Shown piece by piece: positions 39,610 to 50,669 of a stretch of 64,000 bases of DNA (the first letter of the stretch is position 1; each line of letters begins with the position of its first letter). This DNA comes from Macrocystis pyrifera (lineage: Eukaryota; Sar; Phaeophyceae; Laminariales; Laminariaceae), in assembly GCA_031763025.1 (NCBI GenBank), contig JASSKH010000007.1, positions 11,514,454 through 11,578,453 on the forward strand. Direction: 5' to 3'. The notes under the pieces are model-generated. The model did not search any database. It was given only the letters and a program-made list of their open reading frames with translations, and was not told where the DNA came from. The position numbers and the translations under genes were made by a program.

Positions 39610-39815
39610 GTCGTCACAGATGTGAGTTGATCGAGGATGGTTGCCCCCGCCCACATCGCTCTCACTCCCTTTTCTCCCTTCTTTTTTTGCCTTTCTTGCC
39701 CGCAAGCGGCTATTTTCAACATCTGCTGCACTTTCTAAGTACCGGTAAGGTACTTTGACCACTACCAGCGCAAGCCTGTGCTACCACTTGCCAACGGTAT
39801 ACCAACCAGATACCT
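39610..39815 (+). repeat. Dispersed repeat R3, copy 3
   Basis: GAGTTGATCGAGGATGG..CCCGCAAGCGGC..GACCACTACCAGCGCA. Confidence 0.52.
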
Positions 39816-40090
39816 TTACACCGGTGGGTATTGAGTTGGTCCGATTTTCATTTGTGTTTCTCCTTTTCTTGCGTATAGTCTGGTTACTTGCGTTTTGTTT
39901 ATTCTCCTTTCGGATAGTCGCTTCTTTTTCAAGTGAGGCGTCCTCACTACGAGGTGTGGGGCAGATCTATCGCCTCACTTCTTTGTTGAATAGCCGCGTC
40001 TGAGATCTCGCTTCCCGATTTTGGGATGACATGGTCGTCATCCTTTTATCGTCGTGTGATCTGCATCTACGACTATTCAGGGTGGGCTAA

Positions 40091-40715
40091 TGTGATGGAG
40101 TAGCACATCTACCTTATTGGAATATACCCGTATGTGAATCTTACATGGTCGCACGTAGCGCTTCGGGGATGTATCCGTATGCGGATATTATATAGTTGCA
40201 CGTAGCGCTTTGGGAATATACCCGTATGCGAATCTTATATGGTCACACCTAGCGCCTTGGGAATATTCAGTATTGAGTGGAACCCGTGTAGAAACCCTCT
40301 TTCGAGTGGAACATTCTGCCATAGTTTAGGAATCTTCTTTATGGGAACGTCCCCGGTACACTCGTACCTGCATACAAGTTAGTTTTGGTCAACGTTTGGG
40401 TTGAGTTGTGTTCCCGGCGAAGCCCACCCTCGCTCACTCGAGTTCTCTCCCTCCCTCTCAACTCACTTGAGGAGCAGTAAAAGAAGATCGTGAACTACAA
40501 GCAGCGTGCCCTATCTAGCATATCTGTCTTTTACCAGCTTATATATCTGCACTATATCTTCACATAACCTTGTTATTTTGAGTTTTTTGTTTGCCTTTTT
40601 CATCTGTAATTTGAATTTTTCGCTCTCTGCGTCACCGTACAAGCTGATTTAAGTATATCGCCTCAGATTTCGTCAACCACGAATGCAGCATTCAATAGCA
40701 ACTCAAATGTAACGT
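40091..40715 (+). mobile_element. Possible LTR remnant (copia-like), fossil
   Basis: A stretch starting TGTGATGGAG after a purine-rich GGGTGGGC and followed at about 40720 by TGGTATCA, which resembles a primer-binding site complementary to initiator Met tRNA. It contains a three-unit tandem repeat (40116-40266). No second copy was found in the window and both ends are uncertain. Confidence 0.28.
40116..40266. repeat. Three-unit tandem repeat (about 52 bp)
   Basis: Unit like GGAATATACCCGTATGCGAA + TCTTATATGGTCGCACGTAG. Within the possible LTR remnant. Confidence 0.72.
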
Positions 40716-40732
40716 ATTTGGTATCATACTGA

Positions 40733-43660
40733 CCCGCCATGAATAGTGGAAGAGGGTGACATAACCAGTTTGTGTTTTGAAGGATCCAGGACTGGCGCTG
40801 CCACCGAAAACGTGATCCAACCAATCACACGCCTTCAAAGAAATCAATAATAGTCAGGCGTTTCCGTACGAATACTTAATTCCCCCCCCCATTTTCTCTC
40901 AACGAGCCGCTTCTAAGTGGTCCAAGGCATGTTTGTACAAAGTTTCACGCAAATATTCCAAGATCTGACTGCCTATGTATGATCAATATTAACCCATAAC
41001 TAACGCCCATAATCGACTATATACTGAGTAATTCCGAGGCGATGCCGGAATTTGCATGTTTACCGCACAAAGAGCAAGGACAGCTCATCGAGTAGATAGA
41101 GCTCAAGCCGGAAGTAGGTGCAGAAGGGAGTTGAGATTGTGTGCATAGGGCTCCTTTGGCTTTTTTCCGTAGTTTTCTTCTTTCGGGGTGCTTTCGAGAG
41201 ATCAACGTCGAAGCTCATTCCACCTACACGTTGTTGGATGGCAAGTATAATAATAATAAGGTCCAAATATCCACGCCGTTTCTAAGAGATGAACCCTGAA
41301 CTTTTGCACACGTGTTCTACTGTATACTATGCGCCTCTGCCGAACCGTTGACGAATATGTGTCCAAAAAAAACACACACACACACAACACAACCACGACA
41401 CAACCGTTAACGAGTCGGCAGGGGGTCGTAGAACATATGTGCCAATTTTCAAGGTCTGTCTCCCAAAAACGTCGTGGACATTGGACTCTTGTGAGGAATT
41501 TGGGGCGGTATATGCTTGAACCAGCCTGTAGTAGCCTGTGACCACGCAAAACTCCTGTCCACGAAACCCGGGTGTACGTAGCGGGTGTGCTCGATGTCTT
41601 TCGTGCATGGTTGCGGCGAATAGCATCAATAACATGTAGTTATTATAGTTAGTGCATTGGTATGTGATAGTATAATCTGTTTGTTATGTTTGACATATGT
41701 ATACGTGTATTTGTCAAATTTTCGTACTTTTGCCAACTTTTCTCTTCGCACGAGCACTTTTAGGCAAAACACTAAGTACACGGACACGGGAAGCCCTGCC
41801 GGACACATTGGTCTATGTCTCGGCGCGATCCGTGCACTCTGAAGCGCGTGGCGGGCGCTCAAAGTTTTTTTTTTTCCGGCGGGAGTGGATAAGACGATTT
41901 CCCTGGTTTCAGTATAGAAGCCTTATTTTGTACGTACGTATCGGTACATTCACGTTGTCATGCTCTCTCAAGCTCTGTTTTCTCCCCCCGGCTCTCATGA
42001 GCTGTGAGCACACAGCTCAGGCATATACCAGGTACACAACAGACAACATGCACAGATCCCATCGTTCCAACGCTGCCGCCCACACGCCGTGCGTGTTCGG
42101 CACGCCCATGTGCGCAGTGTTGCTGTGGTTGGTTGAGTTTGTTGGAGCCTGCCGTCCGCATTCCACGGTCTGTTTTTTTATCTTTATGTACCCAGGATGA
42201 CGTACAATATCCCTGTACATTTTTTTTGGGTTGTTGCAAGGAGCACAGACCACCGCCTAGAGAACAATACCCACAGCAGTGCACAGAGCGTGCTTACCTC
42301 CAGCTTCCTACAGCACCACAACCAACCCTGCTGCCCAGCAGCAGCAGTGGACACACCTTGCGCGTGTGGATGGTCGTACTGCGGCCCACATTCGTACAGC
42401 AGCGTTCGTACAAAATATACTTGTGGCAGTACTACAGCAGTAGTTCTGGTTGCAGTGTGTCCCACATTACTGGCCGATAGATCCTAGAGCCAGCTGAAAG
42501 GGGATCAGTACACGTACGTTCCTCGCGTTGCATTTTACAGAAGTACTGCTGAATATGCAGTCGTACCTGGACAAGCTACTCTATTGCTGTAGGATATCGT
42601 GCAAAGTGTTTTAGATTATTATTGCGTAAAAAACACGACAAAGCCAGTTGTACGACCACTGTTCTAGCGTACACGTTTATACTGCGCTGGATATATAACA
42701 TTTTCGTTTCCGAGGTTCGACTCGCACCATCCACGTTTATTTTTTTTATTTTCACTTTTGACTATTTTTGTACCAGGACTACAACAGAGTACTACAGGCA
42801 GTAATAAAAATAGTACATTCGTCCACACCTTGCTTTTCTGAACGTATAATATGATAGTCTAAGAGTACATGTTACTTGTGTTTTAGCCCAAAGTAAAGAG
42901 TTTGGGCGCGCTTGAGTGGGAGTTTGCAGCAAACTACTTTCGCTGGAGACAACTTGAGCACTCAGAGCAGTCTGCCAGTAAATTTTCGATATAATAATAT
43001 TATGCATGACGGCGAATGCTCTCAGTATCTCGAGGTTCTGTACTGCACATATGTTGCCTTCACCCCAAGTATTTATTTCGTGTTTCGATACTACTGCGGG
43101 TACATACGTTAAGCAACCTGTATTCTCGGGGTTCGGTACTGCTCACACTCTTTACTCTCAGTATTTGGGCCTTCTCAGTACTCGCAGTAGTTTTGCCGCC
43201 AGTACTCCAATACTCTCAGTACTCGGACTACGATTTGTTCTCGAGCATGTACCTGTGAAACCTTGATATTATACAGTATACTCTGAGCATCACCAAGAAA
43301 CTTTTTATTTTGGGGGAACATATATATTGTAGTACCAGTATGTATGTACCAGGTATGTGCTGCACCTTATTACTCAGCCGGTCATAAATTATGGCGCAAC
43401 CTCGACCTCGCGCAACTTTTACGTACTGGTACTTATTATTTACGAATTCATCGCCGCGAGTCAGCTGGATCAATATATCTCCACTCTTACCGATACCCTA
43501 TTATATATTATTATTGTAGTAATGATCCCACACTAATTCCGCGAACAGCAGCATATTATAGTCTGTCCTCGAAAATATGTTGTGTGTGTTCTTCACGCAC
43601 GTTAAAATGATGGGTGGGTGCAGATGCTACTTCTAAACAAGTGTGCAGGGTTTCATACGA
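40733..43660. other. No gene recognised
   Basis: CAGTA/ACTGC-rich sequence with many short overlapping frames but no motif or convincing splice-bounded exon. Confidence 0.5.
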
Positions 43661-43671
43661 GTACGAGTATT

Positions 43672-44012
43672 TTATAAATTTTGAAATACGTCAGCTGTGA
43701 GTTCGACTGATTAAATAGTAGATACTCAACTTTGCAAGCTGCGTAATACGCCTCGTCTATATTCCATTTTTACCTAATTTTACAAGTATTGCGATAAACC
43801 GAGCGCGCGTATTCTGTATGTGATTCCTTGCTTGTCAAAGATATAGGCCAGCGGCTCCCCTGGATGCTGCCCGGGTCAACAGGACAATTTTAACTAATCA
43901 TTCTGCGCACTGATACTATATAACCCGAACAAGGGATATTGATATGATGTTGCAACATGTTGAAACCTTTGCATTTCACAAATATTTATAGATTGATTGA
44001 ATGTTGTTGATT
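43672..44012. repeat. Dispersed repeat, copy 2 (about 340 bp)
   Basis: Partner of 38336-38673. A short related end also lies inverted at 46745-46780. Confidence 0.72.
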
Positions 44013-45920
44013 TGGTTTCGCTCTTGCGCCACTCCCCTATTAATACGGCACCTCCCGGAGGGGAACCTTGTACATCTTATTATTACCTGTCCGATTGTGT
44101 ACCTGGTTCGTACTGACTGTATGTGGATATGTGGACGCATTATTAAAGAATTGTGGGTTCCAGGTTCTCGACCAGACCGTCGCATGGGTATTATCCCGCG
44201 GAGGTCCCACCATTCGCCGAGGTCGTGGTACGACTGTGGTCACCCATATTCCTGGACTACTTGTTGTCGTTACGCGTAGCAGTATTATCCCGTGACAAGT
44301 AATCACTGCAGATTGGAATGCAAGGCCGTGCCTCACACACACTCTTCCTCTCCATCATCGTGAATGGTCGTTTCGTGGGATCGTCCGTATCGACCCTATT
44401 CGTATACAACAAAACCTGGCGTGTCCTACACGCTACTCTCTTAAGAAAGGGAAGCGCCATAGATGTCGAGTCGAACGGGATGGGGGTCCTCCCCACATTT
44501 GGCGTCGAGGTACATACGTACATTGTTTTATGTGTATAGCAAGCAAATACACACACGCACGCAAAACGACACAATTGTGATCAGAATAGTGTAACCAACC
44601 GAGAGCGACCGATTGTGATCCGATGGATTGCCCTCATTCATCACATTCGTCAGTCGCCGACGCAAAAGCCACAAGCCGATTCGTAAAACTATAGTTTTTC
44701 GACCGTTTGTGATACGAGTAGAGTATTCATGGGCTATAGATATAGATAATACATTGCAGTCTTGTAGTCTCACGAGTACGAGAATAATCCAAAGAATGGA
44801 TTAACCCGGCGGATATTCCGTTCAGAAGAAGCGAGCACTGCTTTCCAGCCGCCAGAACCACCTGCGTCCCTTACCACTACCCTTACCGCTACCCTAGAGC
44901 GGCCTCCGCTTCACACGTTCCCGCGGGCAAAAACAAATCACCGATTACTTGGCGGCAACTCACCCATTTTTTTTTCCCCCACACATGCAAGCATATTATA
45001 TTCGTCCCCCTCTTTTTTTTCCCCATGCAAGCATATTCATTCGTCCCCCGATGTCGGGGGGGAACGTAACGTGCCCACACAGGCACAGCAGTGCGTACTC
45101 GTACATAAATATCGCGAATATTAAGCGATTCTCTGGCACAGACGAACTATTAATATTATATGCACTGCCGTAGGCTAGTGCAGACAGTTAGGCATGGGAA
45201 TGGATTCGTTTTAGACGTAAAAAAAATTCCAGTCTATTCGAGAATCTGTTCAAAAAAAGTCGAAAGAACAATTTTTTTAAATAGTCTGCCCACCACCCCA
45301 TTTACTTGGTTTTAGACTACATTCACGTGTAGCACCGAGCATCTGATTACTCGACCAGGGAAACGAATTAGATGATAAAGTTCGACAGATACCTCCCATC
45401 GATGGAGAATGATCCACTGACAGGTTGTGTTTTGATCTGCAGATTTTTTCTCCACTATGTTTTTGTGGAAATACGCTCCAAAGCTCGATTTTTTCAGGTT
45501 GTATTCGTATCTTTCCGTCTATTTGACTATCGTCGAAAATCGAAACCAGTCAATCGATGCGGAATGACTTTGCACACACAGCAATGCAATCCGCACCTGA
45601 ATCCGACAAGTAGCCGACATGAAATCTGTTTCACGAGTTGACCCTCTTTTGAAGAGTCAATTGTTGATGGGAAATCCGACACAAAATATCCCGAGATAAA
45701 AACAAAGGACGTCCAGTCTTCATGGTATCGGGCAAACGGTGCCGGACATGGAAGCGGCCGCACGCCGAGCGATCGCCATCACATCCGGTGTCATCGCAGC
45801 AGCGAAGACCATCTGTGATCGGGCCTTGATGCAGCAGGAAGCGAGTTACCCCTAGCGTTCAGATGCGAACGCATCACTATTGTTGTCTCACGTGAGAAAA
45901 CGACGGAGTAAAAATACTCT
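44013..45920. other. No gene recognised
   Basis: Frames at 44001-44540 on both strands are open but unrecognised; the rest appears non-coding. Confidence 0.45.
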
Positions 45921-45922
45921 AG

Positions 45923-46009
45923 CGTACCACCCTGTCCGGAAATATAGGAATGGTTCAATCATAAATGTGAAAATAAGCTGTTCTTTACATTTCCGGACAG
46001 AGTGGTACG
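45923..46009. mobile_element. Small Tc1/mariner-type MITE
   Basis: 87 bp with 21-bp inverted repeats differing at one site (CGTACCACCCTGTCCGGAAA type). TA-CC..GG-TA ends resemble mariner/Stowaway termini. Confidence 0.6.
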
Positions 46010-46324
46010 ACGTACGTACGAGTACATACAGCAGCAGCATGCAGATATCAGGCGCGAGGTGAATGCAGCCTTGGCCGCAAGGCTCAAGCCTAACTGCACG
46101 CACAACAATAACTTGCCCGTGAGCTAGAAGTGGGGCGCGCTGCCACAGAGGTGCAGGCAGCGCCGTCGATCTCCCGGTCTCGGCCAAGTGCAGTATAGCA
46201 ACACGCAGCCGAGTGTCGATGCTCTGTGTGTAGGTACGAGGTATGTTCTTCTTGTTTACTTGTTAACAGTAAAACAGGACCGACCGCATGCTGCGACTTA
46301 ATCTGTACAAGATGTGTTTCACAG

Positions 46325-46485
46325 GGGGGAGCAGCTTTCTCGTGCTGCCGGTCGCCAATCCCAAGGCCTCCCCAGGAACGTGCGATTCGTTCACGCTCGC
46401 GCGTCCGTGTCTACGCTGCAACTCCATCCTCTGGGCTTGGTTGTGCGCTGTCCTGCAACACGTGTCGTGCAAAAAGCAAGGCTGA
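46325..46485 (+). CDS. Candidate terminal exon, unidentified
   Basis: Follows acceptor GTGTTTCACAG and ends at TGA. The frame with good third-position GC reads GSSFLVLPVANPKASPG, TCDSFTLARPCLRCNSIL, WAWLCAVLQHVSCKKQG. Cys-rich with a short hydrophobic stretch. No family recognised, and other frames are also open. Confidence 0.22.
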
Positions 46486-46792
46486 CATTTTTCCAACTAC
46501 AGCTCAACGCCACAACATCGATGCCGGCACTGCTTTTTATTTTATTTTTGAGAGGCAGCATCATAGAACGGAGTTTTTGGTTGCAATTTGTTTTTTACCA
46601 ATCACGGATTGGTTAATTTCCTAAAGATTTTTTCCCCCCGATAACGACCATGCGACATCCTTTGTTTTTTTTTACGTACTAAAAGGAATCCATTTCCATC
46701 CCTAACAGTTACTGTAGACGGTAAGTACTGGTTAGCTCTCCACGAACTCACAGCTGACGTATTTCAAATTTTATAAAATAGTACAACAAGCA

Positions 46793-46902
46793 GTATTACC
46801 GGGGTCCGTAGTTAACGGGACCAAATTTTGTTGGTGAAAACAGGTAAATATATAAGTTTTTATGTATACCATAGGTCCTGTTAACTATGGACCCCCGTAA
46901 TA
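46793..46902 (-). mobile_element. MITE-A copy
   Basis: Both arms AGTTAAC. TA flanks. Confidence 0.75.
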
Positions 46903-47926
46903 GTACATTTTTACCGGTTGCGACATGGCGTTCTACACAAACATAAAGGAAAACCTACTATTATTAGTACGAGTATATAGGACGTGTTGTGCTGGTGACT
47001 TGGTGGACTCCACATAGAATACACCACACGGTTGGCCCCAGCATACTATGGTACATAGATAGATGCCGACAGTGGAAGAATACACGCGCGTAGCAGTTAT
47101 AAACCAGCCATTTTGATGGACAGCGGGTTTTTGGTAGATGCCTCTCAGGGGGGGTGCTTAAGGAGGGGGGGAGTGGTCGTGTTTTGGTGGATGAGATGGA
47201 GGGATGTTGGTTGTATTATTAATAGTAGTCTTCATGAGCGTCGCATCAGTTTTGAAATTGTCGGATGATGCTGCCGCGCTTTTGTTCTGGAGAGTCCTTT
47301 ACTTTCTGTTAGTCTTTCTTAGAAAATACATCGTTCTTATCAAGGGTACACGAAAGAAACAAAAAACAAAAATCGACACCCAAGCGACACACACCACTTT
47401 TTTTTTATGTCTGAGTGCCCCAGACAGGGGGGGGTGGGTATTCTAGAATCGAGTAAAACAAACTGAAAAAAAAAAGATGTTTTAGTTACTTTCTGACAAA
47501 AATCCCGCAACCCGCCACTGCTGTATATACAAACGAGTACAAGTATACGAGTCAAACGCGTAAGTTTGTTTTCAATTATACGATATGGTGGCGGCGAGTA
47601 TGGCTCCGTTTTCTATTAATTACAAACAGTATTGTTTTTTTGGGTATCCCTGTGTTCTCCAGTAGCACTATTTTGATAGCGGGCAAATTAATTTAAAAAT
47701 CTTCTGATGATACTCGTAGTGAATATACTTTCCTTCTTATACGAGGTGTGTCCGCACGCTGTTTTCACTCCGGGTTGGCTATCTAAGGAGTTTATTGCAC
47801 GCGGCTCAATCGACCTAGACTTTTTTCAAGCCACAGCATCCCAAGCCGGCCGAGTCAACCTTCTACAGGTGGAGTCTTTCCAAGCACAGCAGTAGTATCC
47901 AAGCTAGCCGAGTCAACCTACAGTAG

Positions 47927-48038
47927 TATTACGGGGGACCATACATAGTAAATATGACCAAATATTGTTAGTAAAAGCAGGCAAATGTACGGGATTTTGT
48001 CTGTACCCTAGGTCCTATTTACTATGTTCCCCCGTAAT
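47927..48038 (-). mobile_element. MITE-A copy
   Basis: AGTAAATA / TATTTACT arms. The left arm has a small duplication (CATACATAG). Confidence 0.72.
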
Positions 48039-48188
48039 AGTCAGAATCTTACCAGTCGGGCACAGCATTTATTATTACATCACTGATCACTGGCAAAGCA
48101 GGGTTCGGGTCAAGGTTAGGGGTATATAGGGTTCGGGTCGGAGGGTCGGCTTAGGCGCCAAAAGCACAGAACCTCCGTGAATACTCAC

Positions 48189-48242
48189 TTTACAGCAGTA
48201 TATATTAGCATGTGCCCACGCCTCTTCTGTTCCAGTTAGTTG
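48189..48242 (-). CDS. Candidate small exon
   Basis: 54 bp between acceptor CATTTCACAAAACAACAG and donor AAA/GTGAGTAT, reading QLTGTEEAWAHANIYCCK in phase 0 to 0; the other two frames contain stops. Supported by splice signals only. Confidence 0.27.
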
Positions 48243-48391
48243 CTGTTGTTTTGTGAAATGTGGGCACAAACATACCTCCTGTGGGAACATCCTCGAAAAA
48301 GAACAAAAAAACACATCATCATTGAGAGGCGGTCGACTCTCTCGCCATCACGGAGGCACATCAGGCCTACAATCCACCCTCCCTCCCTCAC

Positions 48392-48479
48392 CTGTTGTTG
48401 CAAAGCCTGCCGTGCCGAAAGTCGGCGCGGCTGCTGGTTTCGCTTCTTCCGACGGACCTCGCCCGGGACAAGAACCTAT
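48392..48479 (-). CDS. Candidate exon of an unidentified gene
   Basis: The acceptor TATCTCCTCACAACAG and donor CAG/GTGAGG flank 88 bp reading IGSCPGRGPSEEAKPAAAP then TFGTAGFATT. Splice signals are good but no family is recognised. The phase does not fit the nearby candidate at 48189-48242. Confidence 0.33.
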
Positions 48480-49770
48480 CTGTTGTGAGGAGATAGTATA
48501 CGTAGTAAACTTCCCCCGATACCCCCTCCCCGGCAATGAGATTCGCTGTATGTAGGAGTACTTGATGCGGGCACCAGTACACCAGGTGCCGGCGTGGTAC
48601 GTGTGATGCGTACCCCCGGTACCCGTACCGGTATTTGTTAATACACAGATAGTAGTATAATATTGACAGCAATTAATTCTATAGGTTTCTCTGCTGCATA
48701 TAAGCCAATCATTTTGATGCAGATCGACAATATTAATATAGTACCTTTAAAATTTGCTGTTTTGAGTATTTAATAGTAGCATTAATAATAGTGACTTTCT
48801 GGGAATGCCACACGTACGCAGGCGCGCAACGTTGTCCCGCATTATACACCCAGAACGGTATTACTATTAATACTACTACAGGAAGTGATTGATTGCCGGA
48901 TGGCTAATAAGTGGTGGCACCAAAACGCGCGGCTTTCTTCACATACATATACGGTTGCTTGTAAATTACTTGTCCGTATAATTTGTCGGCAAGAATGATA
49001 CTGGTGCGCACGTAATAATAACTCTTGTCTTGTAGTCAGTCGTTATTCACCATAATAATATATACCATCAGGTAGGTAGTGTTTGTTTTTTCCCTCCCCG
49101 AAAATCTGGGTGCGTGCCTCCGTACTTCATTCTACCGCTGTTTAGGTGCATGTAGGGGGTATATGCATACATGCGTTGCAGCACGTGACTCGCACGCGTT
49201 TGGCGGTGATCCGCAGATAGATGTATCGTTAGTGAGCAGCCAATAACTATTTGCCCGTTGACTTGCGTATGTATATATATGTGGAGCGCGCAGGACGCAC
49301 GCGTGCTTGCGTTTGGTGTCGACCAACGTAGGCTATACACTGCTACAGCAGTAATAGTGTGACCCAATAGACTTCGTATGTGTAATAAAGTGCGGCCAGT
49401 TTTCTTGCTTTTTTTGGCCGCAGGCAGCCGTATATATATGCTCGTATTTTTCAAACAGCGACAATCGATCGTCACAAGGGCGGACAGGACCCGCCCTCTA
49501 AACTGCGGCAGGGGGGCGGAGTATACTCGACCCCACCAGCTGACCCCACCAGCTGAAAACAACATCAGGCTGCACAAAACGCCTACGATATATATATGTT
49601 CAACATATTGAAACGCTTGCGAGATTACACAGAAACGTCCGAGTGTCCCCCGACGACCTTGTGGGATATCTTGTTGTCGTCGTGTGAATCACCACACCAC
49701 AACGCGTCCCCGTGCAACGGTGGGTGCTCTTGATCACATGGATGGGCGCGTTGCCAACAACGTCTTTACC

Positions 49771-49885
49771 ATTACGGGGGGCCATAGTAAATAGGACCAA
49801 ATATTTCAGTAAAAAATTAAGGAAATATAGGTGTTTGTGTGCGCCGTATCAGGTCCTATTAACTATGGTATGGTCCCCCATAATA
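49771..49885 (-). mobile_element. MITE-A copy
   Basis: Followed immediately by the tRNA-like palindrome at 49886. Confidence 0.72.
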
Positions 49886-49948
49886 GAGATACACCCAACC
49901 CGCTGAGCTGCCAGTCAGGCAGCGCTGACTGTCAGGGTGTGTCTCTAA
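49886..49948. repeat. Palindromic tRNA-like element, copy 1 (partly deleted)
   Basis: AGAGATACACCC..GGGTGTGTCTCT ends. The reverse strand contains CAGCTCAGCGGGTT, like a tRNA D-arm. Confidence 0.5.
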
Positions 49949-49967
49949 TAACAACACAATCCGGGGT

Positions 49968-50100
49968 CCACTGGCTGTTATGCCGCAACCTCGGATTTAG
50001 CGAAGGGTTGCAATCCCTTTAGTCAGCGCTGGTTGTTCACCCGCGACCTCGGATGTAGTCGAGGGTTGCACCCCCTTTTTAGTCAGCACTGGCTGCCCCC
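49968..50100. repeat. Two-unit tandem repeat (about 68 bp)
   Basis: ACCTCGGATxTAG..GAGGGTTGCA occurs twice with flanking AGTCAGCRCTGG. Confidence 0.5.
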
Positions 50101-50250
50101 AACAGCAGGCACTAGGGCGCTTCTTCTTGCCTGGAAGCGTGTACCTTGCCTTTCGGGTGAACATTTCGGTAATCTTCCTGACTTCCTTCCAGGAAACATG
50201 TCCAGAAGGACGTCGGATAGTCGCAACCCCCCCCGATTGTGTGCTTAGTT

Positions 50251-50370
50251 TATTTCGGGGGACAATAAATAGTAAATAGGACCAAATCTTGTCAGTAAAA
50301 ATAGCGAAATAGATAGGGTTTTGTCTGTACCGTAGGTCCTATTTACTATGTATGATGGTCCCCCGTAATA
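50251..50370 (-). mobile_element. MITE-A copy, diverged
   Basis: Followed immediately by the tRNA-like palindrome at 50373. Confidence 0.7.
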
Positions 50371-50372
50371 GT

Positions 50373-50470
50373 AGAGGTACACACCCTAACCGCTGAGCTA
50401 TCAGTCAGCGCTGAGCTAGCAGTCAGCGCTGACTGTTAGCTCAGTGGTTTTTGGGGTGTATCTTTAGTAT
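50373..50470. repeat. Palindromic tRNA-like element, copy 2
   Basis: Inverted arms of about 42 nt. Each arm carries TAGCTCAGYGGTT, an A-box/D-arm-like motif, around a CAGTCAGCGCTGACTG core. Confidence 0.55.
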
Positions 50471-50669
50471 AGTATTTGCACCCACAATAAGGATACTGCT
50501 GCTGCTGTACAAACTTGAAACGTTGGCTGAAATCCCGAGATCTGATGTAGTAGTGAAATTCTCAACGTTACCTTCATTTATTTGATGACCTCGATCTGTA
50601 CGCTATCGTTTTTTCCTTGTCGGGGCCTTGAACAGGGGCGGGGGGGTGGGGGGGGGGGGGGGGGGGGAG

